Shown here: positions 11,944-20,972 of the stretch, piece after piece | How the letters are laid out: every line of letters begins with the position of its first letter | Numbering within the stretch: the stretch's first letter is position 1 | Assembly (NCBI GenBank): GCA_028554645.1 | Contig: JAQOOI010000051.1 | Span: forward strand, 248,001 to 312,000 | Length of the DNA: 64,000 nucleotides | Reading direction: 5' to 3' | DNA from: Omphalotus guepiniiformis | Lineage: Eukaryota > Basidiomycota > Agaricomycetes > Agaricales > Omphalotaceae | The notes under the pieces: generated by a model | Seen by the model: the letters and a program-made list of their open reading frames with translations, nothing else | What the model was told of the DNA's origin: nothing | Database searches by the model: none | Translations under genes and position numbers: made by a program

Positions 11944-12294
11944 TGTTGAATGAAGTGCTAGAACACTTGTACATACTATACAGATACTGTACATATCATT
12001 AGAAAGTCCCTCAAGTACATATAATACCATAGTAATGACTTTAATAGCTATTGTAGATAGTTATGCCATGTATATGGGTCATTCTGGAGTGTTTAGAGCA
12101 TGTGTAAAAATGTGGACACTCATCATTTTCATGCCTCATGCGCAGCCTGACACAACAGGACCAAACAATATGTAAATCCTTACATGTCTGGAGAAATCTA
12201 AGACACTTGGAAAGCAATTCTTGTTCATTAAGCTACTATTACAACACTTTAGTGATCTCAGTAAACTGTAATTGAACTCTATCCATTGTGTCTG
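11944..12294 (+). repeat. Copia LTR, 3' end lost at an inverted junction
   Basis: About 350 bp of LTR, ending at TGTGTCTGA, where it passes into the reverse complement of the copia start-codon region. The shared bases at the junction suggest a microhomology join. Confidence 0.88.
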
Positions 12295-13188
12295 AAGAAG
12301 ACATAATTGTGAAGGAAGAATAAATGTGTTTGTGTGAATGTGTTCCAATGAATGACAGTAAATGCCACAAATTCAATAGAGCCAACAATATTTTGTACAG
12401 TCAATAGATTGACTAATAGCAATTGTGCAAGATCAATCAGTTCTGTTCAAGTTTTAAAGGCCGGGGCCCAATCAGACAATAACTCCAGCTATCCTGAATG
12501 GAGTCGAGATATGATGGCTTGGTTGATGTGTATGGGTTATTGGAGAGCCTGCTGAAGGTGCAGCTCTTGCCAATTGGGAAAAGCCAGTAAAGCTGCTGGT
12601 GACATCTTCCTTTCTCTTGAACAAGATCAGAAGGTTCATGTCAAGTCCTATCTTGCATGTGGAAGGCTCTAGAAAGAGTGCCTGTGTCCTTCTGAGAATA
12701 CCAGGTGCACGCTTCAATGCCTATGATGCTCTGTTCAGCATCACAAAGGAGGATGAGAGTTTGGTTGATCTGGGGACAAGGATTGAAAATGCAGTCTTCA
12801 CCATCAGGAATCTCAGTGACAAGGAATACACCAAGAAACTTGATGCAGAGCTGTAGGCTTTGGCCTTAGGCTGTGCATTGCCCCCAAAAATCTAACCTCA
12901 CCTCAAACTTGCTGCTATTGAACACATTGGACAAGGACAAGATTCTTCAGTACTTCATTGCTGAAGATCTGAAGAGACAGCCTTGAAAGCAAGGAATGAA
13001 GGGAAGAGTGGGAATGGGAGATATCAGGCCAATAAGGCTGAAGTGAAAGAGGAAGATGTTGTTGAAAGTGCTGGCAGTGCAAGTACATTCATTCTCTTGT
13101 AATGATACTTCATCTTCAGAGGCATGCATCTTTGGACCACTTTGTGGCAGAGCCAGCAAAGCACCTACATCATATCTGCTGGGGATAG
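12285..13188. pseudogene. Scrambled copia relic: inverted leader joined to deleted gag
   Basis: 12285-12472 is the copia leader on the minus strand, from the start codon back to the primer-binding region. It is joined to 12476-12970, the gag gene on the plus strand from just after the start codon. The zinc-knuckle part is missing, then about 12984-13120 resumes in the linker, and 13126-13188 jumps to a piece of the RT gene (the ASLDHFVAELAKHF region). An LTR in the opposite orientation follows. Several frameshifts are present. It is a rearranged, non-coding relic. Confidence 0.85.
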
Positions 13189-13251
13189 TGTTAGAGTCTA
13201 AGACAATGCACTACCAGTGATACACTGATCAGACACAATGAATGGGAGTTC

Positions 13252-13515
13252 TGTTGGATGAGCAATAGAAGACCTGGTGCTAACCCCACCATTGAGTGTT
13301 AACACCACTCATAGCGAGATGGACTAACCTCCATACTCTACCAACGGCATGATAGCTCAGTTGGTTAGAGCACCAGTTATGTGTGCTGGGAGTCGCTGGT
13401 TCAATTCCAGCTCATGCCAACATATTTCCCCTACTTTGTTATGTGGTCACTTGACCGTAAGCAAGTTGCTGCCATTAATTTGGCCTTGTTTACATGGAGC
13501 TCTTGATTCCCAACA
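13252..13515 (+). repeat. TRIM left LTR
   Basis: 264 bp. Its termini (TGTTGGATGA...GATTCCCAACA) resemble those of the copia LTR (TGTTGAATGA...GATTCTAACA), while the body is unrelated apart from that. Confidence 0.92.
13346..13419 (+). tRNA. tRNA-like module in TRIM left LTR
   Basis: Folds as a cloverleaf on paper: acceptor GGCATGA/TCATGCC (7 bp), D stem GCTC/GAGC, anticodon stem CCAGT/GCTGG (last pair T-G), variable GAGTC, T stem GCTGG/CCAGC with loop TTCAATT, then A73. Box A TAGCTCAGTTGG and box B GGTTCAATTCC fit the Pol III consensus. The seven-base anticodon loop TATGTGT reads TGT (Thr) in the standard register, but the usually invariant U33 is A. I therefore regard it as a tRNA-derived promoter unit, not a working tRNA. 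No TTTT terminator follows within the LTR. Confidence 0.7.
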
Positions 13516-13571
13516 TGGTAGCAGTAATTTGTAATTGAAGTTCCCTGACCCGGTCTTCAATTGGGGGGCTG
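13516..13571 (+). other. TRIM interior: primer-binding site and polypurine tract
   Basis: TGGTAGCAG (13516-13524) is complementary to CTGCTACCA, which fits the conserved 3' end of eukaryotic initiator tRNA-Met (...GCTACCA). The interior ends in GGGGGGCTG at 13563-13571, almost the same as AGGGGGCTG before the copia 3' LTR. GGTCTTC at 13552-13558 pairs with GAAGACC at 13588-13594 in the right LTR, placing the PPT/LTR junction in a hairpin loop. Confidence 0.75.
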
Positions 13572-13835
13572 TGTTGGATGAGCAATAGAAGACCTGGTGC
13601 TAACCCCACCATTGAGTGTTAACACCACTCATAGCGAGATGGACTAACCTCCATACTCTACCAACGGCATGATAGCTCAGTTGGTTAGAGCACCAGTTAT
13701 GTGTGCTGGGAGTCGCTGGTTCAATTCCAGCTCATGCCAACATATTTCCCCTACTTTGTTATGTGGTCACTTGACCGTAAGCAAGTTGCTGCCATTAATT
13801 TGGCCTTGTTTACATGGAGCTCTTGATTCCCAACA
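13572..13835 (+). repeat. TRIM right LTR
   Basis: 264 bp, no difference from the left LTR found by eye, which implies a recent insertion. Confidence 0.92.
13666..13739 (+). tRNA. tRNA-like module in TRIM right LTR
   Basis: Same sequence as the module in the left LTR, 320 bp downstream, with complete acceptor, D, anticodon and T stems and both Pol III boxes. Confidence 0.7.
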
Positions 13836-14168
13836 AGTTCAATTACAGTTCACTGAGATCACTAAAGCATTGTAATAGTAGCTTAATGCACAAGAATTGC
13901 CTTCCAAGTGTCTTAGATTTCTCCAGACATATAAGGATTTACATATTGTTTGGTCCTGTTGTGTCAGGCCGCGCATGAGGCGTGAAAATGAGTGTCCACA
14001 TTTTCGCGCGCGCTCTAAACACTCCAGAATGACCCTACCTACATGGTATAACTATCTACAATAGGTATTAAAGTCATTAGTATAGTATTATATGTACTTG
14101 AGGGACTTTCTAATGATATGTACAGTATTTGTATAGTATGTACAAGTGTTCTAGCACTTCATTCAACA

Positions 14169-14896
14169 AAGGCAGCCATTTGTAGGTTTACATAGGCCTT
14201 GTCCCTGTGGAGATTTGCACATTGGTTGTTCAATTCTGCCAGCTGGCAGATTGAAGTCCGGACTAGCCTCTCCTGTGATGTTGAATTGGCTGGAATGACA
14301 GGAAGCATGCTCTTTGTAGGAGCTGCACCCATGCTATTTTGAAGCTGCCAAAGGCCCAAGGCCCATCCCTCTCAGCCTATGTATGGCCATAGGTAAGCCC
14401 AACCCTGTAAAACTTGAGGACACTCACAATATCATTTGCTCTAAGCTCTGCAGCAAATAAGGCTCAATGTAGAGACTGGGTTGCAGGCCCACTCTTCCCA
14501 TGAACCTGTGCTCCAATGTCAAGAAGATGGAAGCCTATGGTGAAGGTTGACAGCTCTTTCAGGTTGTCTGCCCCAGCTTGGTCCGCAGACCGTATCCATG
14601 CAGCGTCTGTAAGCTTCTTCAAGCTTTGCTTGGAGGCCTGCCGATTACGGAAGTCGAACATAAGAGCCTCTGGAAATCTCTAGTGACAATACTGCATTAA
14701 GTGGGCCAACTCACCATGGATTCAGCAGGCAAGCTATTGTTCCGCTCCTTGTCACTCACACTAACCAGGTCAGTGGACCATGGCAGGCTGTGAAGGAAGG
14801 CCACTGATCCTGGGTCATACAATCCGCTGCCTGATCTGGAAGTTTGTTGAGGAATTTGGGGAGCAGCTCCAAAGCTCTTCAACATCATGTTGAGAG
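14169..14896 (-). pseudogene. Unrecognised multi-exon gene relic, copy U1
   Basis: Three exon-like blocks can be read: about 14896-14712 (contains LPWSTDL), then a 35-nt GT-AG intron (GTGAGT...CACTAG), a second block to about 14466 with an ALMFDF start and GFHLLDIGAQVHGKSG, and a third block about 14365-14169 with RLVRTSICQL and NLHRDKAYVNLQMA. The same blocks occur diverged on the plus strand at 15024-15899, which supports real coding ancestry. LTR sequence cuts both ends. I do not recognise the family. It is a relic because both ends are missing. Confidence 0.5.
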
Positions 14897-15023
14897 TGTT
14901 GAATGAAGTGCTAGAACACTTACTATACAAATACTGTACATACCATTAGAAAGTCCTTCAAGTACATATAATACTATACTAATGACTTTAATACCTATTG
15001 TAGATAGTTATACCATGTATGTA
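14897..15023 (+). repeat. Truncated copia LTR (first 127 bp)
   Basis: Begins exactly at TGTTGAATG and ends at CCATGTATGTA, with a short deletion near the start. It lies between the two head-to-head relics U1 and U2. Confidence 0.85.
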
Positions 15024-15899
15024 TTCCCCCACAGCCCATTCACCCACAGCTTCCAGCAAACTTAGGTACCTCCACGGGCATCCATGACCCCAGTACCACA
15101 GTACCACAAAGTTCTTTGTGATTTGCCATGGGCTACAAATCTTCACGAGAGTGCTGATGAGTGAGACCTGGCACTGCCCACTGAATTCTCGGCATTTCAA
15201 CTGCCTAACTCCATGTGAATATGCAGACCCTATCAAAGGCTCTGATGTTTGATTATGACAGCAAGTTGACCAGCCACCATTGGCTCAGGCAGCTGGCACA
15301 ATCAGCGTGGGCCGACGCTGTGATGGAAGCAGAGAGGGATGAGCTTCAATGACATGTTGATTCTAGGATTGAACGTGCTCAATATTGGGGCTCAAATACA
15401 AGGGCGGAGCGGCTCTTCAACCCAACCCCTGTACTGCCAGACCCTTTCCCCCCGAGCTGCGCACAAAAGAGATAGTGAGTGTGCCTGGCTTGATTTGTAC
15501 CTGCTTGGGGCTGCTCACTGTGTGCCTTAGACCTGCTTGAAGCAATTAGGTGGAGCAGGGGATGGACCGCTGTGCTTGCAAGTCTCAATACAAGCTTGAA
15601 AGCGGCCCCACCAATTAGCAGCACACTGGAGGTACCATTGAGCTCAACCTCAACCAAGAGGCTAGTCCGGACTGCCATGCTTCAACTGAAGGTCATGAAC
15701 CAACACCACCAGAACTTGCACAAGGACAAAGTCCTTATGAACATTCAAACTGCAGTGTTTCTGTTGAATTTACATCGTCAGGTTGGTTTCCATGTGAAGC
15801 CGCTCTGTTCTGTGTCTAACTTATCCGCTTTCTGCACTGCTTCCACAGGGCCATGTCCAGCTGCCAAAAACCAAGAATGCACTGCTGAAGCTGCTTGAG
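15024..15899 (+). pseudogene. Unrecognised multi-exon gene relic, copy U2
   Basis: Homologous to U1 on the opposite strand: an LPWATNL block near 15130, an ALMFDY block from 15240, NVLNIGAQIQGRSG near 15375, then RLVRTAMLQL and NLHKDKVLMNIQTA near 15660-15750, a likely GT-AG intron ending about 15849, and a short last exon (HVQLPKTKNALLKLLEE, stop about 15899). An in-frame stop in the first block and a frameshift between the ALMFDY block and the NVLNIGAQ block mark it as broken. The family is unknown to me. Confidence 0.5.
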
Positions 15900-16049
15900 G
15901 AGTAAGCACATTTCACACCCAAACTGAGCAGGGAAGAAATTGATTGGCTTTTCCAGCAAAGTGTCTAAGCTTGAGATTGCCGTAGAATGCTAGAGGGCTT
16001 GTGGATGACAAGGAGGCAGAGGTTTATGAACTTGCTCAAGACTGCTTCT
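15900..16049. other. Short flank before copia E1
   Basis: No feature beyond the target duplication CTTCT at 16045-16049; the flank continues after E1 at 21363. Confidence 0.5.
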
Positions 16050-16439
16050 TGTTGAATGAAGTGCTAGAACACTTGTAGATACTATACAAATACTGTACAT
16101 ATCATTAGAAAGTCCTTCAAGTACATATAATACTATACTAATGACTTTAATACCTATTGTAGATAGTTATACCATGTATGTAGGGTCATTCTGGAGTGTT
16201 TAGAGCGCGCGCGAAAATGTGGACCCTCATTTTCACGCCTCATGCGCGGCCTGACACAACAGGACCAAACAATATGTAAATCCTTACATGTCTGGAGAAA
16301 TCTAAGACACTTGGAAAGCAATTCTTGTGCATTAAGCTACTATTACAACGCTTTAGTGATCTCAGTGAACTGTAATTGAACTCTATTCATTGTGTCTGAT
16401 CAGTGTATCACTGGTAGTGCATTGTCTTAGATTCTAACA
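16050..16439 (+). repeat. 5' LTR of E1
   Basis: 390 bp, TGTTGAATG...TCTAACA, with a GC-rich core (GCGCGCGCG) in otherwise AT-rich sequence. Confidence 0.96.
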
Positions 16440-16458
16440 GGTTATGGGCCCCGGCCTT
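16439..16458 (+). other. Copia primer-binding site, initiator-tRNA half type
   Basis: GGTTATGGGCCCCGG follows the LTR. Its complement CCGGGGCCCATAACC reads as the anticodon stem and loop (CCCATAA, anticodon CAT) of initiator tRNA-Met. Drosophila copia and yeast Ty5 prime from this internal position using a tRNA 5' half, so the same mechanism is likely. The host initiator tRNA is not in the window to confirm the match. Confidence 0.75.
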
Positions 16459-16698
16459 TAAAACTTGAACAGAACTGATTGATCTTGCTCAATTGCTATT
16501 GTTGGCTCTGTGACATTTATTGTCAATTATTGAAACCCCTTACAAGTCAATCTATTGACTGTACAAAATATTGTTGGCTCTATTGGATTTGTGGCATTTA
16601 CTGTCATTCATTGTTACCAGTTCATTAATTGACTGGACACAATCAATTGGGTTATTGGAACACATTCACACAAACACATTCATTCTTCCTTCACAATT

Positions 16699-19600
16699 AT
16701 GTCTTCTTCAGACACACCAAAATTTAAACCTCTCAATAACTCCAACTATCCTGAATGGAGTGGAGATATGATGGCTTGGTTGATGCGTATGGGCTATTGG
16801 AGATTGGTCTCTGGTGCAGAGTCAAAGCCTACTGAAGGTTCACCTCTGGCCAATTGGGAGATTAAAGCCAGTAAAGCTGCTGGTGACATTTACCTTTCTC
16901 TGGAACAAGATCAGAAGGTTCATGTCAAGTCCTATCTTGCTGGTGGTGATCCTGTTGGCATGTGGTCAGCTCTAGAAAGAGTGCATGTGTCCAGGACACC
17001 AGGTGCACGCTTCAATGCCTATGATGCTCTGTTCAGCATCACAAAGGAGGAGGATGAGAGTTTAGTTGATCTGGGGACAAGGATTGAAAATGCAGTCTTC
17101 ACCATTAGGAATCTCAGAGACAAGGAATATACCTTGGAGAAACTTGATGCAGAGCTGCAGGCTTTGGCCTTAGTCCGTGCATTGCCCCCAGAATCTAACC
17201 TCACTGCAAACTTGCTGCTATTGGACACATTGGACAAGGACAAGATTCTTCTTCAGTACTTCATTGCTGAAGAACAAAATCTGAAAAGACAGGCAGAGCA
17301 GGTTAACAAGGCCAATGCTGCTGCCAAAGCACAAGGCTATATCAAGCCTAATTGGAAGAAGGGGTTCTGTCATTACTGCAAGAAGGAAGGGCATTGGAAG
17401 GCTGAATGTCCCACCTTGAAAGCAAGGAATGAAGGAAAGAGTGGGAATGGGAGATATCAGGCCAATAAGGCTGAAGTGAAAGAGGAAGATGTTGTTGAAA
17501 GTGCTGGCAGTGCAAGTACATTCTCTTCTAATGATACTTCATCTTCTGACATACTTGATTGGAATACAGACACGGGGGCCACTTCTCATATGACACCACA
17601 TCACCATTGGATTAGGAATTATACCCCCTATAGAGTACCTATTAAATTGGCTGATGATAGAATTATATATTCTGAAGGTGTAGGAAATGTTGTGTTTAGA
17701 CCAATCATTGATGGAAAAGTATCTAGGGATGTTGAATTTAGTAGAGTACTGCATGTACCTTCACTTAAAAATAATCTGCTTTCTGTTCTGTACTTAACAA
17801 AACATAAAGGCTTTCATGTACATATTTGGTCTGATAGAATGGAATTTGATAGAAATGGTCCTATTCTTTTTACTGCACGTGTTACTGCAAATAATGTGGG
17901 ATACTTGAATGGACATACTATAGATAAGTCTGAAAGCCTCTGTTTGACAACAACTCTACCTCTGGATCTGAAGCTGTGGCACAGGCGCTTCTGTCATCAT
18001 GGGCACGATGATATATTGCGCATGTTGAGGGATAATTTGGCAGAGGGCTTGAAACTAGACTCTAATGCAAAGCCAGATCCTGTTTGTGAACCTTGTCTGG
18101 CTGGCAAGATGCATGCACATCCATTTCATTCCTCACACACCAGAGCTGATACTGTGTTGGGCCTCATTCATTCTGATCTCCATGATGTTGGTGTACATTC
18201 TCCTAGTGGATACAGATACTGGATCACATTCATTGATGACAAGTGGCGTTTCCGTGCAGCACTTCCTCTGAAGAAGAAGAGTGATGCATTTGATGCATTC
18301 AAGAAGTACAAAGCTTGGGCTGAGAACACCACTGGAGAGAAAATCAAAATCTTTAGATGTGATAAAGGTGGAGAGTACATATCAAAGGAGTTCATTGCAT
18401 TTCTGGACAGCTGTGGAATAGAGCGTCAATACACTGTCAGAAATAGGCCTCAACAGAATGGTGTTGCTGAAAGAGCAAATAGAGTGATGGAGGAAAGGAT
18501 TGTTGCAATGCTAGAAGAGTCTGGTTTACCAAAGTCATTTTGGGTAGAGTGCCTGGCTGCACTTGTTCATGTGTGGAATCGTTGCCCTACATCTGCTGTA
18601 CCAAACTGCACTCCCTATGAGGGATGGTACAAGAGGAAACCAAAGGTGGATCATCTGAGGGTCTGGGGTTGTGTTGCATATGTGCATGTTCAGAAGGATA
18701 AGAGGAAACACTTGGGTTCTCATATGGAAAAGTGTATCTTCATTGGGTATCCAGATGGTGTGAAGGGATGGAGGTTTTGGAATCCTGTCACCAAGAAGGT
18801 TGTGATCAGTGAGAGAGCTGACTTTGATGAGAGGTACACTTATAAAGTTGGATCTTCACAACCACCTTCCAAACCTTCACCTTCCAAACCTTCAACTAGT
18901 ACACCACCCAATACGTCCTATGTTCCTCTTGATGATAATCCTCACTCTGACTCTGACTCTGAGTCAGATGACCCTGCATTACCTGAACCTGACCATGAGT
19001 CCTCTACAGAACAAGACAATACTGGCCCTGAGCAGAATAATGAACCTGCTGATGACAATGATAGTTCTGCAGAGGAGGAACAGATTGAACCACCTGAGGA
19101 TGTCCTTGTAGATAATAGACCAATTGCTTTCCGTAGGTCTGAGCGGAAGAGACAGGCTCCTGGTGAATGGTGGAAAGTGAACTTCCCTGCTCCCAAGCGA
19201 AACAAGGATGCAGATGTGCCAGATGATGATGATAATATGGAGGAAGCCCACACCATGACTGACAATGGTCCAGAGCCTTTGACATTCAAGCAGGCTATGG
19301 AAGGACCTAATGCCAGACAGTGGCAGGAGGCCATGATGGAGGAAATGAATGCACACCTCACCAATGGCACTTGGGATGTTGTGGAACTTCCACCAGATAA
19401 GAGAGCAATTGGATCTAAATGGGTATTCAAGATAAAGCACAAGGCTGATGGATCCATTGAAAGGTTCAAGGCTAGACTTGTTGCCAAAGGATTCAGCCAA
19501 AGACCTGGCTTTGACTATCTAGAGACATTCTCATCTACTATGAGACAGACTACAATCCGCACTATTCTTGCTCTGGCTGCCATTGAGGACTTGCATTTGC

Positions 19601-20847
19601 GCTCTGTGGATATCTCTCATGCATTCATCAATAGTGACATTGATACAGAGATCTTCATGACACAGCCAGAAGGGTTCAAGGAGCGTGGTCCTAGATTTGT
19701 CTGCAGGCTGAACAAGTCCCTGTATGGGTTAAAGCAGTCACCCAGACTTTGGGGTGAGAAGCTTGCAGGAGTGTTACAATCAATGGGCTTTAGTCGCACC
19801 CAATCTGATCCAAACCTATATATCTATCAGAAAGATGACATTAAGGTTTTTGTACCTGTCTTTGTGGATGATATCACTCTTGCTTCCAAGTCAGAGGCAT
19901 CTTTGGACCACTTTGTGGCAGAGCTAGCAAAGCACTTCAAACTCCGTGACCTGGGTCCTACATCATATTTGCTGGGAATAGAAATCACAAGAAATAGAAA
20001 GGAGAGAAAATTGTATATGGGTCAGAAACAATATATTGTCAACAAACTGAATGAGTTTGGAATGTCTGACTGTAGACCTGTTGGTACACCCATGGATCCA
20101 GGAGCTGCTCTGTCAACTGCACAGTGTCCAAAGACTGCTGAAGAAAAGGAAGAGATGGCCAAAATTCCATATATTAGTGCTGTTGGCTCCTTGTTGTATC
20201 TTGCTACCACCAGTCGTCCTGACATTGCATACACAGCTAGTGTTTTGGCACGGTTTAATTCAAATCCTGGCATGGCACACTGGGTTGCAGTAAAGCATGC
20301 ATTCAGATATCTGAAGGGAACAATGGACATGAAGCTTGAATATGGTCCTGATCCCTGCCAGCCAGATCTATTTGTTACATATTGTGATGCAGACTTTGGT
20401 GGTAACAGGGACAACTCAAAGTCCACTAGTGGGTATATGGTCAAACTTGGATCAGGTGTGGTTAGCTGGAGCAGTAAGCTACAGCCCTTTGTAACACTCT
20501 CCTCTACAGAGGCAGAATATGTGGCAGGTGTTGCTGCTGGCAAGGAGATTTGTGCCATGAACAGCCTGTTACAAGATTTGGGATACCAGACACCTCAGCC
20601 AGCCAGGTTGCTAATGGACAATCAATCCACAATCAAGGTTGCTAAGAATCCTGAGCATCATGGGAGGATGAAGCATCTTGACCGGCATTACTACTGGCTG
20701 AGAGACCAAGTTGAATACAAGGTCATGGCTCCTGAATATCTGCCTACTGATGAGAATGCAGCTGATTTGCTCACCAAGCCTCTCAGTAAGCCCAAGGTGG
20801 AGAAGTTGAGGGAGATGATGGGATTGCACATAATACAGAACCCCTAG
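16699..20847 (+). CDS. Copia Gag-Pol polyprotein (E1)
   Basis: 1382 residues without a break. Gag-like N-terminus to about 220, CCHC zinc knuckle C224-C227-H232-C237, aspartic protease DTG at 291-293, zinc-binding GAG-pre-integrase H428/H433/C463/C466, integrase D493, D555, E591, an acidic low-complexity linker at about 720-800, RT from about 860 with FVDD at 1055-1058, RNase H with D1230, E1271 and D1307, and a final TKPLSKPK segment. All key residues are present. The product would make particles, cleave itself, copy RNA to DNA and insert it. The start ATG (MSSSDTPKF) is the first in frame after the leader. One extra Leu codon near residue 184 separates it from E2 and E3. Confidence 0.96.
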   Translation: MSSSDTPKFKPLNNSNYPEWSGDMMAWLMRMGYWRLVSGAESKPTEGSPLANWEIKASKAAGDIYLSLEQDQKVHVKSYLAGGDPVGMWSALERVHVSRTPGARFNAYDALFSITKEEDESLVDLGTRIENAVFTIRNLRDKEYTLEKLDAELQALALVRALPPESNLTANLLLLDTLDKDKILLQYFIAEEQNLKRQAEQVNKANAAAKAQGYIKPNWKKGFCHYCKKEGHWKAECPTLKARNEGKSGNGRYQANKAEVKEEDVVESAGSASTFSSNDTSSSDILDWNTDTGATSHMTPHHHWIRNYTPYRVPIKLADDRIIYSEGVGNVVFRPIIDGKVSRDVEFSRVLHVPSLKNNLLSVLYLTKHKGFHVHIWSDRMEFDRNGPILFTARVTANNVGYLNGHTIDKSESLCLTTTLPLDLKLWHRRFCHHGHDDILRMLRDNLAEGLKLDSNAKPDPVCEPCLAGKMHAHPFHSSHTRADTVLGLIHSDLHDVGVHSPSGYRYWITFIDDKWRFRAALPLKKKSDAFDAFKKYKAWAENTTGEKIKIFRCDKGGEYISKEFIAFLDSCGIERQYTVRNRPQQNGVAERANRVMEERIVAMLEESGLPKSFWVECLAALVHVWNRCPTSAVPNCTPYEGWYKRKPKVDHLRVWGCVAYVHVQKDKRKHLGSHMEKCIFIGYPDGVKGWRFWNPVTKKVVISERADFDERYTYKVGSSQPPSKPSPSKPSTSTPPNTSYVPLDDNPHSDSDSESDDPALPEPDHESSTEQDNTGPEQNNEPADDNDSSAEEEQIEPPEDVLVDNRPIAFRRSERKRQAPGEWWKVNFPAPKRNKDADVPDDDDNMEEAHTMTDNGPEPLTFKQAMEGPNARQWQEAMMEEMNAHLTNGTWDVVELPPDKRAIGSKWVFKIKHKADGSIERFKARLVAKGFSQRPGFDYLETFSSTMRQTTIRTILALAAIEDLHLRSVDISHAFINSDIDTEIFMTQPEGFKERGPRFVCRLNKSLYGLKQSPRLWGEKLAGVLQSMGFSRTQSDPNLYIYQKDDIKVFVPVFVDDITLASKSEASLDHFVAELAKHFKLRDLGPTSYLLGIEITRNRKERKLYMGQKQYIVNKLNEFGMSDCRPVGTPMDPGAALSTAQCPKTAEEKEEMAKIPYISAVGSLLYLATTSRPDIAYTASVLARFNSNPGMAHWVAVKHAFRYLKGTMDMKLEYGPDPCQPDLFVTYCDADFGGNRDNSKSTSGYMVKLGSGVVSWSSKLQPFVTLSSTEAEYVAGVAAGKEICAMNSLLQDLGYQTPQPARLLMDNQSTIKVAKNPEHHGRMKHLDRHYYWLRDQVEYKVMAPEYLPTDENAADLLTKPLSKPKVEKLREMMGLHIIQNP

Positions 20848-20972
20848 GTTGAAGAAGTGCATCATCAGGGGGCTGTGAAGAAGGTGAGGAAAGTGAAGAG
20901 GTTGAGGGATATGTGATGACACACTTCATCAATAGAGCACCTCCATTACACAAGTGTTCTATCAGGGGGCTG
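20848..20972 (+). other. Copia 3' leader with polypurine tract and junction hairpin
   Basis: TCAGGGGGCTGTG occurs at 20865-20877 and TCAGGGGGCTG again just before the 3' LTR, with purine-rich sequence between. ACAAGTGTTCTA (20950-20961) is the exact inverse complement of TAGAACACTTGT inside the LTR (20988-20999), so the PPT/LTR junction lies in a 26-nt loop on a 12-bp stem. Confidence 0.7.

Larger units (their letters stand above)
13252..13835 (+). mobile_element. TRIM-type miniature LTR retrotransposon with tRNA-like LTRs
   Basis: 584 bp: two 264-bp direct repeats (13252-13515, 13572-13835) that look identical, with TGTTGG...CCAACA ends, around a 56-bp interior. The interior begins TGGTAGCAG directly after the left LTR, as a primer-binding site should, and ends GGGGGGCTG directly before the right LTR, as a polypurine tract should. 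AGTTC flanks both sides (13247-13251 and 13836-13840), a 5-bp target duplication inside a copia LTR. No protein is encoded, so it needs enzymes in trans. Each LTR holds a complete tRNA-like sequence. Plant Cassandra TRIMs carry 5S rRNA genes in their LTRs; a tRNA-like unit in this role is the unusual point. A tandem SINE pair is the main alternative but would not explain the primer site, PPT, TG/CA ends and 5-bp duplication together. Confidence 0.92.
13189..14168 (-). repeat. Copia LTR split by a TRIM insertion
   Basis: The LTR runs 13189-13251 and 13836-14168; without the 584-bp TRIM and its 5-bp duplication it is about 391 bp. Flanks GATAG and AAGGC do not form a target duplication. On the right it cuts the last recognisable exon of the relic at 14169-14896. 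Confidence 0.93.

Noticed and set aside
13346..13419. A working host tRNA gene
   Set aside because: Present in several repeat copies inside LTRs, with A instead of U at position 33 and no terminator; better read as a captured promoter unit.
13349..13875. Two open frames with the same 53-residue start in the TRIM
   Set aside because: They start at TTG and translate the tRNA-like module (MIAQLVRA...), a familiar artefact of reading tRNA genes as protein.
18942..19500. Overlapping minus-strand frames of 170-180 codons opposite the copia gene, repeated in every copia copy
   Set aside because: They lie opposite the conserved RT and acidic linker, shift with it and have no start context or codon signature of their own; they are shadows of the sense gene.
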